Positions 42,474 through 51,359 of a stretch of 64,000 nt of DNA are shown piece by piece. The DNA lies in contig CAYLUZ010000010.1 in the NCBI GenBank assembly GCA_964387025.1, positions 53,148 through 117,147 on the forward strand, in the 5' to 3' direction. Each line of letters starts with the position of its first letter. Position 1 is the stretch's first letter. Both the position numbers and the translations under genes were made by a program. Under the pieces are notes generated by a model. That model ran no database searches and was not told where the DNA came from. It was given only the letters and a program-made list of their open reading frames with translations. The stretch is from PNON01 sp964387025. GTDB lineage: Bacteria > Chloroflexota > Anaerolineae > Anaerolineales > Anaerolineaceae.

Positions 42474-42941
42474 ATGGATGCAGGCTTTCTATCTCAATTA
42501 CACCATTTCATAGTGACAGCCAAAACTCACACTTATGCCGGGAGTGGAAAGGAAAGCCCGCCATCACGTTCACAGTCTCATGATCTGGAATATATTGAGA
42601 ACGATTTTCGCTACCTGGATAGTTATTTCGGCGGCCAAAATTTTATCGGTGAGGAGATCGTCTATCATAAAGGGATACCCATTTGGGGGATGAACTATTA
42701 TGGAATCGACCTGCGGCCAGATCTGATATCAGCGGCAGATATTGGAGCAATGATCAAAAAGAGCTTGAAAGAGATGTATAAGGAGGGCAGGTTCCTGGGT
42801 GGTTTTGAACATATTGACCAGGATCTTCGCTACCTGGATAAAAGTGATGGTCCAATGACAAATTTTACAGGAATGGAAGAGATCTATAAGAGCGATACGC
42901 TTGTGTTCAGGCTAACCTATCATGGAGGACTGATTGAATAA
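42474..42941 (+). CDS. DUF5680-like protein
   Basis: 155 aa, soluble. It begins FLSQLHHFIVTAKTHTYAGSG and contains the YLDSYFGGQNFIGEEIVY and GIPIWGMNYYG segments followed by an alpha-helical middle. An internal echo is seen: FRYLDSYFGG...FIGEEIVY and LRYLDKSDGP...FTGMEEIY. These features match my memory of the DUF5680 domain, often found fused to XRE regulators; here it stands alone. Function unknown. Its end overlaps the next gene by 8 bp. Confidence 0.7.
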   Translation: MDAGFLSQLHHFIVTAKTHTYAGSGKESPPSRSQSHDLEYIENDFRYLDSYFGGQNFIGEEIVYHKGIPIWGMNYYGIDLRPDLISAADIGAMIKKSLKEMYKEGRFLGGFEHIDQDLRYLDKSDGPMTNFTGMEEIYKSDTLVFRLTYHGGLIE

Positions 42942-43380
42942 AAGAACATACAACCCAATAATAATCTCCTGCTTGCTTCTTTTATCTGTTTTCATTCTGG
43001 GAAGCTGCTCAACAGCCAAAAAGGTCGATGCGGATGAAAAGGAAAAAATCACTGCCCTGGTGACACCCAGGATCGACAGCATGATGCAGGGTTTTTCGGA
43101 AAACAATTATCAAAAATTCTCAGAATTCTTTGATGCAAAAATGCTCACGGGGATGCCGGAATCTGGTTTTAATGACCTCCAAAAAATGATCACAGAGAAG
43201 ATCGGCAATTACCAATCATACGAGATCGTAGATATCCTGAAAACCAATAACTTCATCACCGTGATCTGTAATGCTGCTTTCGATAATGAAGATAAAGTCA
43301 CCATTCGGTTGATCTTTGATCCGGATGCCGATTATGCCATTTCCGGTATCTGGATTGATTCCCCTGAACTGCGCAAGTGA
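42934..43380 (+). CDS. Small lipoprotein, DUF3887-like
   Basis: 148 aa. Lipoprotein signal peptide with lipobox ILGSC (Cys25). The mature part has DSMMQGFSENNYQKFSEFFDAKM, matching the N-terminal helix pattern of DUF3887/NTF2-like proteins, then a beta-rich cone (YQSYEIVDIL, FITVICNAAF, KVTIRLIFD). No catalytic residues are evident. It starts at TTG 42934, inside the end of the DUF5680-like gene, so the two are translationally coupled. Confidence 0.7.
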   Translation: MNKRTYNPIIISCLLLLSVFILGSCSTAKKVDADEKEKITALVTPRIDSMMQGFSENNYQKFSEFFDAKMLTGMPESGFNDLQKMITEKIGNYQSYEIVDILKTNNFITVICNAAFDNEDKVTIRLIFDPDADYAISGIWIDSPELRK

Positions 43381-43457
43381 TATTAGCGGGCACCTTAGTC
43401 CGGTAAGATAATTACATCCAGCTATCCAACCCAATACTAATCCGTTATACTTCCCGC

Positions 43458-44057
43458 ATGGAAAATCCCGGCGAGACGCATCAACCCGCGCCAACACCAA
43501 AGAAAAAAGGTATATCCCAATCTGTATCCATCATCATTTTCTCAGTCCTGATCATGGTTCTGGCTGGAATTATCCTTACCCAGGATATGAATTACATCAG
43601 GGAATTTATCAGCAAGGCAGGAGCCTGGGGTGTGCTGGTCAGTATTTTGCTCTACGCGCTCTTAGGCTTAACATTGATCCCCTCCGAGCCGCTTACCCTC
43701 TTTATTGGCGCACTCTTTGGTCCATGGCTGGCATTGCTGATCGCCGGCACCGGTAATACTCTGGCAGCTTTTGTTGAATATTACCTGGGCACCCATATCG
43801 GAACAGCGACAAATTTCGTGTAACAGAAGAAGAAGCTTCCGTTTGGATTGGGCAAATTAAAGGTGGACTCACCCTTGTTCCTGATCGGTGCCCGGATGCT
43901 CCCGGGATACGGACCCAAGGTTGTCAGTATGATGGCTGGAATCTACCATGTGCCGGTGCTGACTTATTTATGGACTACAGCCGTTCCAGTTTTCGTTGGC
44001 GCTGCCCTATTTGCTTTTGGCGGAAAAGGGATTGCCCTGCTTGCCAGCATTAAATAA
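43458..44057 (+). pseudogene. VTT-domain (TVP38/DedA-like) membrane protein interrupted by one stop codon
   Basis: 200 codons with TAA at 43821-43823 in the same frame on both sides. Before it: a helix (about 22-45), the VTT start ALLGLTLIPSEPLTLFIGALFG and VEYYLGTHIG. Directly after it the frame continues QKKKLPFGLGKLKVDSPLFLIGARMLPGYGP, exactly what the family has next. No frameshift or deletion is needed: a single G-to-T change from GAA would explain it. Either a recent nonsense mutation, a sequencing error, or read-through. The first part alone (121 aa) would lack the conserved second half of the domain; a TTG at 43848 could restart translation. Confidence 0.85.
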
Positions 44058-44111
44058 GCCAAAACTCCCGGTCAATCGGCTATAAGGTGTAAACCCTACG
44101 CGCATAATCAT

Positions 44112-45563
44112 TCAGATCCTTTTGGCTTCTTCCCATGCTTCATTCAATTCATCGAATGAGAACTGAGACACTTCCCGACCTGCCAGGCGGGCTTTTTGTT
44201 CAATATATCCGAAGCGTTTTCGAAATTTCTGTGTGGTATCACGTAGTGCAAACTCGGGGTCCACTTTTCTCCAGCGGGCAAAATTGACCACCGCGAAGAG
44301 CAGGTCTCCCATTTCATCGGTCAACTCATGCGGGTCGCGAGCCGCATCGATTTCTTTTACCTCTTCTATAATCTTGTCCATCACTCCTCGGATATCCTTC
44401 CAGTCGAAGCCTACCCTTGCAGCGCGGTCCTGCACCTCCTGTGCCTGGGTGAGTGCCGGTAGAATATCCGGCACACCATCCAGCAGGCTTTTTTCAACGT
44501 TACCGCTATCCTTGCGTTCGGCTGCTTTCAGCTTTTCCCAGTTGGTCAACAGGTGATCCATCCCGTCCAATTTAAAGTCGCCAAATACGTGCGGATGCCG
44601 GCGGACGATCTTGCGGTTGATCCCTTCCAGGACATCAACCATGGAGAAATCACCCTCCTCTGAGCCAATCTGTGCATGTAATACGATCTGTAGAAGCAGG
44701 TCGCCCAGTTCTTCAGCCAGTTTTTGCGGGTTCTCCTCATCGATAGCTTTGAGTGCCTCGTAGGTCTCTTCCAGTAAGGCTTTTCGCAAGCTGCCATGGG
44801 TTTGTTCCCGATCCCATGGGCAGCCTTCGGGAGCCCGCAAGTGCGCCACGACTTCCTGGAATGCTTCAAAAGATGCATCTAGTTCGAGCGGTGGAATATA
44901 TAAAACAGTCAGCAGCCCAATGTGCTCGCTGCGGTCGATCTCATATAATGCAATGGATTCCACAACCTCATCCGTATTTCCTGCGGAATGTACCAGCTTC
45001 ACCGGGTGTTCGTCCGGGTAAACACTGAGCAGGGTCATTTTCAACTCGGCAGCGATCTGGCGGGAATAGACCTGGGCGATCAGTGCAGGAAAAGTGGGAG
45101 GGAAGTTAACATGATGCAAAACAGCCAGTTCCATCGCATCCGCCATGATCAACCGCGGGTATGGATCGAGCCCAAGCGCGGTGCATACCGGCTCAAAGAA
45201 GCTCAATCCTTCCACCACCCGCACGGGTAGACCGTTTTCCTTTGCCCTGCGGTAGATCTCCGGACAGGTGGCTTCAGCTACAAATGGTGATCCGGGAACA
45301 GCGTAGGTCACACCTTCAGGTCTTTCGCCCAATGCCAAAACCTGGTCGATGATCTGTGAATACACATCTTCAAATCGTTCAGATTGATCATAGAGATGAT
45401 CAAATGAATGTACTTCAATCTTCTTCGGCAGTGCTTCAACCGTTGGATGACGCTTTGTACGCAGATAGATTTCCTGCAATCCGTCAATAACCTTCTGCGC
45501 CTGCCTTGTCAGCAATTGCGGGTCACCGGGACCAAGACCAAGTATAGTAATTCCGCGTGTCAT
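44112..45563 (-). CDS. mazG: YabN-type protein: tetrapyrrole methylase domain fused to MazG NTP pyrophosphohydrolase
   Basis: 483 aa. The N-terminal part (about 1-220) is a tetrapyrrole methylase fold starting with ITILGLGPGDPQLLT and containing YAVPGSP. The C-terminal part (about 225-483) has two MazG units: CPWDREQTHGSLRKALLEET with EELGDLLLQIVLHA, and a second unit ending in DEMGDLLFAVVNFARW. MazG hydrolyses NTPs to NMP and pyrophosphate, cleaning nucleotide pools. The role of the methylase domain is unsettled. It is separated from the ribosomal operon by a terminator. Confidence 0.93.
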   Translation of the reverse strand: MTRGITILGLGPGDPQLLTRQAQKVIDGLQEIYLRTKRHPTVEALPKKIEVHSFDHLYDQSERFEDVYSQIIDQVLALGERPEGVTYAVPGSPFVAEATCPEIYRRAKENGLPVRVVEGLSFFEPVCTALGLDPYPRLIMADAMELAVLHHVNFPPTFPALIAQVYSRQIAAELKMTLLSVYPDEHPVKLVHSAGNTDEVVESIALYEIDRSEHIGLLTVLYIPPLELDASFEAFQEVVAHLRAPEGCPWDREQTHGSLRKALLEETYEALKAIDEENPQKLAEELGDLLLQIVLHAQIGSEEGDFSMVDVLEGINRKIVRRHPHVFGDFKLDGMDHLLTNWEKLKAAERKDSGNVEKSLLDGVPDILPALTQAQEVQDRAARVGFDWKDIRGVMDKIIEEVKEIDAARDPHELTDEMGDLLFAVVNFARWRKVDPEFALRDTTQKFRKRFGYIEQKARLAGREVSQFSFDELNEAWEEAKRI

Positions 45564-45640
45564 TCTAGATCACCTCTACATCTTCCCAAATCTAATTCCT
45601 GTTCGACATCATCCAATTCTGAATATCCTAATCATAATCC

Positions 45641-45686
45641 ATAAAATAAAAAGCAGAGATCACTGAATAACCAGTGTCCTCTGCTT
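45641..45686 (-). terminator. Terminator of the ribosomal superoperon
   Basis: On the minus strand AAGCAGAG-GA-CACTG loops to CAGTG-AT-CTCTGCTT (plus 45651-45686), then TTTTATTTTA. It lies 26 bp after the rpsI stop. Confidence 0.85.
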
Positions 45687-45711
45687 AATTGATTGTATGA
45701 ATGAATAAACT

Positions 45712-46107
45712 CTAACGTTTGGTGTAAGTTGGTGCCTTACGGGCGCGCTTGAGACCTGGCTTCTTACGTTCTTTCACGCGTGGGTCGCGGGTTAAGAAAC
45801 CACCTTTGCGCATGACAGGAACCAGTTCGGCATTCATTTTGGTTAATGCGCGGGCAAGTCCAAGCTGGCATGAAAAAGTCTGACCAGTCACACCACCGCC
45901 ATTGACGATCACGGTAATATCATACTGGGTGCGTTCCTGTCCGGCTGCCTGCAGCGGGGAAAGGATGAGTTCCAGGTCACCCATACGGGTGAAGTAATCA
46001 ATACCGTCTTTTGAATTGACTGTGACTTTGCCTGTTCCACTCATTAAGCGAACGCGGGCAGAGCTTTCTTTACGGCGACCAATACCTTCAAAATATTGAA
46101 CTGTCAT
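45712..46107 (-). CDS. rpsI: 30S ribosomal protein S9
   Basis: 131 aa. The tail reads KKPGLKRARKAPTYTKR and ends in the universal Lys-Arg that reaches the P-site tRNA. YFEGIGRRKESSARVRL at the N-terminus and GGGVTGQ in the core are typical. It follows rplM by 14 bp; the last gene of the superoperon. Confidence 0.98.
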   Translation of the reverse strand: MTVQYFEGIGRRKESSARVRLMSGTGKVTVNSKDGIDYFTRMGDLELILSPLQAAGQERTQYDITVIVNGGGVTGQTFSCQLGLARALTKMNAELVPVMRKGGFLTRDPRVKERKKPGLKRARKAPTYTKR

Positions 46108-46121
46108 GTAACCTCTTTCCT

Positions 46122-46547
46122 CTACTCAACCGGTTGAGGAGATTGTGCCTGGTGGGGATGCTCAGCTTCACCATACACTTTAATATTCTTGATCAGCTCG
46201 CGCCCCATCTTATTGTGAGGGATCATGCCCCAAACGGCGTGGCGGATAACCCGGTCCGGGTATTTCTTTAACTGATCTTGCAGGCTGACGGATTTTAATC
46301 CACCAGGGTAGCCGGAATGGGAATGGTAGAACTTTTCTTCCAAACGATTTCCAGTTACTTTGATATGACCGGCATTGATAACAATGACCGAATCGCCCAT
46401 TGATACACCCGGCGTAAAGGTGGGCTTATGTTTGCCAAGCAGAAGGTACGCAATTCTGGTGGCTAACCGTCCCAATGTCTGCTCTTTAGCATCCACCAGG
46501 ACCCATTCACGTTCGATTTTTCCTTTTAGGACGAATGTTTTGTCCAC
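46122..46547 (-). CDS. rplM: 50S ribosomal protein L13
   Basis: 141 aa. Early-assembling 23S rRNA binder. WVLVDAKEQTLGRLATRIA, NAGHIKVTG and VWGMIPHNKMGRE are typical. The start is GTG 46547 (MDKTFVLKGK) with GGAGAGG 5-6 nt upstream; an in-frame GTG at 46562 would swallow that ribosome binding site. Followed by a long C-terminal HPHQAQSPQPVE tail. Confidence 0.97.
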   Translation of the reverse strand: MDKTFVLKGKIEREWVLVDAKEQTLGRLATRIAYLLLGKHKPTFTPGVSMGDSVIVINAGHIKVTGNRLEEKFYHSHSGYPGGLKSVSLQDQLKKYPDRVIRHAVWGMIPHNKMGRELIKNIKVYGEAEHPHQAQSPQPVE

Positions 46548-46604
46548 AGTTATCCTCTCCACTTACACAAGGTATTCTTAATTTAATTTGATAACCCGAT
46601 CATA

Positions 46605-47336
46605 CTAATAATTTACTCTTATCAGTTCAAGTCCACAAGCCGGGGCAATTCCTGGATGATCCTGAAAGCCTGCTTCGAAGTGATCCCGAAGCCGTTGGGG
46701 GTCGATCCGTCCAGTGGCTGCTTCAACCTGAACAAATACCAGTCTGCGTACCATGTGGTACAGGAAGGCATTTGCACAAATTGTGTATTTGAGCTCATTG
46801 CCTTCTTTCTGCCAGTCTGATCGGGTGACATTTCTGATCGTACCGCTTCCGGCCCGGGGCGGGGTTCCATAGGCTGTAAAATCGTGTTCTCCCATGATCA
46901 CTGCTGCAGAACTGGTCAGTACAGAATAATCCACCGGTTTGTTAAGCCTCCATGCGTACCTCTCAAGGAGAGGGTCGCGGATAGTCTCGCAAAGAACCCG
47001 GTATTGGTATTCTCTGGATTTTGCATCAAAGCGCGGGTGGAAATCCGGTGCTGCTTCCTGTATCTTCCTTGCAGATATATCCGCTGGAAGATAAGTATTC
47101 AGCGCGCATAAGATCTCGCCCATGGGATGGTTCCAATCCAGGTCAAATGTGAACACCTGTCCTGAAGCGTGAACGCCTGTATCTGTTCTCCCGGCACTAA
47201 TGATGGATGTTGCGGTCCATCCCAGCTTCCGGAGAGCTTCTTCAACACAGCGTTGAACCGTCCTCTTGATACCCTGACGCTGGTATCCTTTGAACTCTGT
47301 ACCGTCGTATGAAAGTGTTACCTGGTAATGTGCCAT
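46605..47336 (-). CDS. truA: tRNA pseudouridine(38-40) synthase TruA
   Basis: 243 aa. Isomerises uridines 38-40 in the anticodon arm. The catalytic Asp is in SAGRTDTGVHASGQV. YDGTEFKGYQRQ and NAFLYHMVRRLV are family motifs. The start at ATG 47336 (MAHYQVTLSYDG) is used; an in-frame upstream start at 47375 adds 13 residues the family lacks. Placed between rplQ and rplM, its common place in Gram-positive-type ribosomal operons. Confidence 0.96.
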   Translation of the reverse strand: MAHYQVTLSYDGTEFKGYQRQGIKRTVQRCVEEALRKLGWTATSIISAGRTDTGVHASGQVFTFDLDWNHPMGEILCALNTYLPADISARKIQEAAPDFHPRFDAKSREYQYRVLCETIRDPLLERYAWRLNKPVDYSVLTSSAAVIMGEHDFTAYGTPPRAGSGTIRNVTRSDWQKEGNELKYTICANAFLYHMVRRLVFVQVEAATGRIDPQRLRDHFEAGFQDHPGIAPACGLELIRVNY

Positions 47337-47384
47337 TCCATTCACGTCCAAAAGACGGGGATGGATTTCCTGCAAGAGCAGGAA

Positions 47385-47765
47385 TTATTCTTCAACCAAT
47401 TCCAACAGGACCATATCTGCGGCATCACCGAGGCGTGGTCCGAGTTTCAACATCCGGGTATAACCACCGGGACGCTTGCTATAGCGCGGGCCAAGATCGT
47501 CAAATAGCTTTTTGACGGTATCGGCTGCATTGCCTAAATAGCTTGCTGCCAGGCGGCGGGCATTCACTTTTTCAATGTCGCTCTTGCTGCCGCTGTTCTT
47601 TGCCAGGGTGATCAATTCTTCTGCCTGGCCGCGAATTGCGGAAGCTTTGGCGCGGGTGGTGGTGATCCGCTCATGTTCAAACAATTGTCGGATCAACGTA
47701 CGCCGTAAAGCGTTGCGCTGACCTGTACTACGACTTAATCGATATCCAGCTATCTGATGACGCAT
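47385..47765 (-). CDS. rplQ: 50S ribosomal protein L17
   Basis: 126 aa, close to the usual 115-130. Starts MRHQIAGYRLSRSTGQRNALRRTL, the invariant N-terminus of the family, and ends with GPRLGDAADMVLLELVEE. Lies 3 bp behind rpoA, the standard alpha-operon arrangement. Confidence 0.98.
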   Translation of the reverse strand: MRHQIAGYRLSRSTGQRNALRRTLIRQLFEHERITTTRAKASAIRGQAEELITLAKNSGSKSDIEKVNARRLAASYLGNAADTVKKLFDDLGPRYSKRPGGYTRMLKLGPRLGDAADMVLLELVEE

Positions 47766-47768
47766 CTC

Positions 47769-48734
47769 TTACTCCACACTTTTTTCATCATGCATGAATC
47801 CTTTATCCATCATTTTCAATTGAAGCTCGTCCAGACTCTTCTCTCCAAAATTACGGATGGACATCACTGCATCTTCGCCTTTATCTAATAACTCAAGCAC
47901 ATCACCTACGGTGGTTATGCCGGTGCGTTTCAGTGAATTGAATACGCGTACAGAGAGATCCAGGTTTTCAATGGGTGTCTCTGCAGCTTCGCTTGAAAGT
48001 CTGCTGCCGGTAGTCTCTTTTTCCACACTGAGTTCAATGATCTCATCACTGACTCCAGCTAAGAGGCGGAGGTGTTCCATCAAGATCACGGAGGCGTTCC
48101 CCAGTGCCTTTTCAGGAGTTATTGTGCCGTCAGTCCATATTTCGAGTTCCAACTTATCGTAGTTGGTGCTCTGACCAACACGGGTTGACTTGACATTCCA
48201 GTTCACTCGTTTTACAGGTGAGAAAATGGCGTCCATTGGAAGTTCAGCTATCGGTAATTTTCCGTTGCGTTCATTCGCAGGTAAATAACCGCGGCCATGT
48301 TCCACGTTCATGTCAATTTCAAGCCGGGTATTTTTATCGTCCACAGTGAAAAGGTAAAGATCAGGATTAACGATCTCTATCTCTGCAGGTGTTTTGATGT
48401 CAGCCGCCGTGACCACGCCTTCACCACGCACGTCCAAGTGCATTGAGGAAACATCGACATCATACAGCTTCAGGCGGATCTGCTTCATCTGCAGCATGAC
48501 CTGAATGACATCTTCACGAACACCGGGGATATCACTGAACTCGTGCAGTACGTCATTAATCCGGATGGATGTAACACAAGCCCCATCCAGGGATGACAAT
48601 AATACACGGCGGAGTGAATTTCCCAATGTCACGCCATAACCGCGTTCCAATGGGCTGATCACAAACTTGCCGTAGTTTCGGGCATCTGCTACCCGCTCTA
48701 CTTTTGGCATTACCATATTAGTTAAACCAGTCAC
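47769..48734 (-). CDS. rpoA: DNA-directed RNA polymerase subunit alpha
   Basis: About 321 aa. N-terminal dimerisation domain (RNYGKFVISPLERGYGVTLGNSLRRVLL) and C-terminal domain with helix-hairpin-helix (FNSLKRTGITTVGDVLELL, IRNFGEKSLDEL) that binds UP elements and activators, joined by a flexible linker. The exact start is uncertain: GTG 48734 has AGAGGG 9 nt upstream and is used; GTG 48758 and ATG 48716 are in frame too. Follows rpsD. Confidence 0.96.
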   Translation of the reverse strand: MTGLTNMVMPKVERVADARNYGKFVISPLERGYGVTLGNSLRRVLLSSLDGACVTSIRINDVLHEFSDIPGVREDVIQVMLQMKQIRLKLYDVDVSSMHLDVRGEGVVTAADIKTPAEIEIVNPDLYLFTVDDKNTRLEIDMNVEHGRGYLPANERNGKLPIAELPMDAIFSPVKRVNWNVKSTRVGQSTNYDKLELEIWTDGTITPEKALGNASVILMEHLRLLAGVSDEIIELSVEKETTGSRLSSEAAETPIENLDLSVRVFNSLKRTGITTVGDVLELLDKGEDAVMSIRNFGEKSLDELQLKMMDKGFMHDEKSVE

Positions 48735-48792
48735 TTTGCTCTTCCCTCTTGCCAACACGCCCTAAATTACCGTGTGTCGGCTCTAGTAGCCT

Positions 48793-49431
48793 TTAGCGAG
48801 AGTAGTACTCAACGATGAGCTGCTCGGTGATGTTGCCATCGATCTCAGCCCGATCCGGTAAGCGCAGTACTCGCCCCGACAGGTTTTTAAGATCCCTCTC
48901 CAACCAGGTTGGAGTATTTCGAGTCTCAGCAATATCTTTCAATTCCTTGAAGTATGTTGCCGCTTGGGATCCTTCTCTTACCGCAATCTTATCTCCAGGT
49001 TTCAGGAGCATGGATGGAATATCCGTCCGTACTTCGTTGACCATGAAGTGTCCGTGTGATACCAATTCACGTGCCTGAGCGCGGTTCACAGCAAATCCGA
49101 TGCGGAATACCACGTTATCGAACCGTGTTTCCAGGGTCTGCAGGAAATTCAAACCGGTCAAACCACGTTTTTTCTGTGCTAACACATAATAACGGCGGAA
49201 TTGTTTTTCCAACATCCCGTAAGTTCGGCGAGCTTTTTGCTTTGCGCGCAACTGGCGGGAATAGTCAGATGAACGATCGCTTCCACGCCCACCAGTGCGG
49301 CCATGAACACCTGGTACGAAACCACGTTTATCAAATGAGCACTTGGCGGTGAAACAGCGTTCACCTTTCAAGAATAATTTTTCACCTTCTCGCCGGCATA
49401 ATCTGCATACCGGACCTAGATACTTAGCCAT
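48793..49431 (-). CDS. rpsD: 30S ribosomal protein S4
   Basis: 212 aa. Nucleates 30S assembly. The N-terminus has four cysteines (C9, C12, C26, C31: GPVCRLC and ERCFTAKC) of the zinc-binding C+ form. The S4 RNA-binding domain starts at LETRFDNVVFRIGFA. It precedes rpoA by 58 bp. In other bacteria S4 represses its own operon through the leader. Confidence 0.98.
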   Translation of the reverse strand: MAKYLGPVCRLCRREGEKLFLKGERCFTAKCSFDKRGFVPGVHGRTGGRGSDRSSDYSRQLRAKQKARRTYGMLEKQFRRYYVLAQKKRGLTGLNFLQTLETRFDNVVFRIGFAVNRAQARELVSHGHFMVNEVRTDIPSMLLKPGDKIAVREGSQAATYFKELKDIAETRNTPTWLERDLKNLSGRVLRLPDRAEIDGNITEQLIVEYYSR

Positions 49432-49457
49432 AAATAGAATCCCTCTCTCTGAACAAA

Positions 49458-49862
49458 TTAGACACGGCGTTTCTTTGGAGGACGGCAGCCATTATGCGGG
49501 ATCGGGGTAATATCAGAAATTGAATGTACCCGTAAACCTAATGACTGGACAGCCCGGATGGCTGATTCTCTTCCCGGACCAGGTCCTTTGATATATACGT
49601 CCACTTCCTGGACACCCATTGAAGCAGCGGCTTTGATAGCCTGTTCTGCTGCAAGGCGGGCGGCAAAGGGAGTGCTCTTGCGAGAGCCTTTGAATCCAGC
49701 AGATCCGGAACTACCCCAACATACGGTATTACCCTGTTTGTCAGTAATGGTAATGATCGTATTGTTAAACGAAGCATAGATATGAATCTGCCCTGAAGAC
49801 AGGGTGCGTTTTATTTTTCGCGCACTGGTGGTTCGTCTTGTCGAGCGTACGTTTTGAGCCAT
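49458..49862 (-). CDS. rpsK: 30S ribosomal protein S11
   Basis: 134 aa. Platform protein; GQIHIYASFNNTIITITDKQGN and the C-terminal ISDITPIPHNGCRPPKKRRV are diagnostic. The N-terminal 15 residues are basic and Ser/Thr-rich. Lies 26 bp ahead of rpsD and 99 bp behind rpsM. Confidence 0.98.
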   Translation of the reverse strand: MAQNVRSTRRTTSARKIKRTLSSGQIHIYASFNNTIITITDKQGNTVCWGSSGSAGFKGSRKSTPFAARLAAEQAIKAAASMGVQEVDVYIKGPGPGRESAIRAVQSLGLRVHSISDITPIPHNGCRPPKKRRV

Positions 49863-49961
49863 AAAACCTCTCTAAATGAATTTCATAATATCGTTTGTCA
49901 ACCATCTTCCGGTCAGCCGTGGGGTCGAGGGATCCCTACCAGGCAATGGTCAATCCGCGAC

Positions 49962-50351
49962 TTATTTCTTTGTAGCTCCACGGCGGCGTCCGCGACCGGC
50001 AACAGTCTTCTTGGGACCCTTGCATGTTCGGGCGTTCGTGCGGGTACGTTGACCGCGGCAGGGTAAATTGCGGCGGTGGCGCATACCACGATAACAGCCG
50101 ATCTCAATCAGCCGTTTGATATTCATGGTTACTTCACGTCGAAGATCACCTTCCACTTTGTAGGTTTTGGTGATGTAATCACGCAAAGCCGATACTTCGG
50201 TTTCAGTAAGATCTTTAACACGGATATCAGGATTTACACCGGTAGCTTTAATAATTTGCTTTGCACGGGTTGATCCGATACCAAAAATATATTGGACACC
50301 TACTTCGACGCGTTTATTGCGAGGAAGATCTACACCTTCAATTCTTGCCAT
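49962..50351 (-). CDS. rpsM: 30S ribosomal protein S13
   Basis: 129 aa. Head protein contacting the P-site tRNA and the inter-subunit bridge to L5. MARIEGVDLPRNKRVEVGVQY and GCYRGMRHRRNLPCRGQRT are diagnostic, with a basic C-terminal tail. Begins 6 bp after the rpmJ stop. Confidence 0.98.
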   Translation of the reverse strand: MARIEGVDLPRNKRVEVGVQYIFGIGSTRAKQIIKATGVNPDIRVKDLTETEVSALRDYITKTYKVEGDLRREVTMNIKRLIEIGCYRGMRHRRNLPCRGQRTRTNARTCKGPKKTVAGRGRRRGATKK

Positions 50352-50357
50352 ATTCTC

Positions 50358-50471
50358 TTATCCCTGTCGCTGTTTATGTTTAGGATTTTCGCAGATAATG
50401 AACAATCTGCGGTTGCGTTTGACCACTTTGCATTTAGCGCAGCGCTTTCGTATGGATGGTGATACTTTCAT
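50358..50471 (-). CDS. rpmJ: 50S ribosomal protein L36
   Basis: 37 aa, MKVSPSIRKRCAKCKVVKRN at the start and NPKHKQRQG at the end. The zinc ligands C11, C14, C27 and H32 are intact (C+ form). It sits at its canonical place ahead of rpsM. infA, which usually stands between map and rpmJ, is absent: the 98 bp upstream hold no reading frame for IF-1. Confidence 0.97.
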   Translation of the reverse strand: MKVSPSIRKRCAKCKVVKRNRRLFIICENPKHKQRQG

Positions 50472-50569
50472 TCTCTACTTACTCCTTATCATTCTGTATT
50501 GCAGACGCAGCCGCAAAGGTTGAATTATACCGCTTCGCTCTGCTTTCGTCCAGATTAATACTTCCTACT

Positions 50570-51340
50570 TTATAAATCCGTCAATATTACTGGTCCATTT
50601 TCGGTGATGGCTACACTATGTTCAAAATGCGCCGTCAATGCACCATCTCTTGAAGCAACCGTCCATTCATCCGGCATTACCCGGGTGAAGTACGAGCCCA
50701 GCATGACCATCGGTTCCAAAGCGATCGTCATTCCGATCCGAAGTTCCATGCCTTTACCTGGAATTCCGTAGTTCGGTACTGCCGGTCCTTCATGCATTTG
50801 CCGGCCAACGCCATGCCCGGTATATTCGCGCACAACGTTCATCTTGTTCCGTTCCACAAAATCCTGGATCGCCGCACCAATATCTCCTACGTGGTTGCCG
50901 CTGATCATTTGCTTTATACCTATCCGAAGGGCTTCTTCGGTCACTTCCAATAATTTCCGGGCTGATTCAGAGATCTCGCCAACACCGATAGTGACGGCTG
51001 AATCTCCCACGAACCCTTTGTATACTGTCCCGCAATCCATTGAGACAATATCGCCCGCTTTCAACTTGCGTTTTCCGGGAATACCATGCACCAATTCTTC
51101 GTTTACACTGGTACAGATGCTCGCCGGATAAGGGTATCGACCCGGATAACCTTTGAATGGAGAGTACACTCCATGCTTCTTCAATACTTCTTCCGCAGCC
51201 GCATTAAGGTCGGCAGTAGTGGCGCCTGGTTTAATGATCGCAGTGGCCGCTTGTAATGCTTCTGCATTGATTCTGCCTGCTTCACGCATAATTGCGATCT
51301 CTGCAGCGGTTTTGAGGTTGATCTGTCTGTCCCAGGACAT
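50570..51340 (-). CDS. map: Methionine aminopeptidase, type I
   Basis: 256 aa. Removes the initiator Met. The five metal ligands can be placed: Asp in SMDCGTVYKGFVGDSAVT (two), His in GHGVGRQMHEGP, Glu in ALEPM and Glu in HFEHSVAIT. The start at ATG 51340 (MSWDRQINLKT) is used; the upstream in-frame ATG at 51415 overlaps adk and adds an unrelated stretch. It follows adk by 19 bp. The ribosome binding site is weak. Confidence 0.96.
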   Translation of the reverse strand: MSWDRQINLKTAAEIAIMREAGRINAEALQAATAIIKPGATTADLNAAAEEVLKKHGVYSPFKGYPGRYPYPASICTSVNEELVHGIPGKRKLKAGDIVSMDCGTVYKGFVGDSAVTIGVGEISESARKLLEVTEEALRIGIKQMISGNHVGDIGAAIQDFVERNKMNVVREYTGHGVGRQMHEGPAVPNYGIPGKGMELRIGMTIALEPMVMLGSYFTRVMPDEWTVASRDGALTAHFEHSVAITENGPVILTDL

Positions 51341-51359
51341 AACTTTCGGCAGCCTACTT

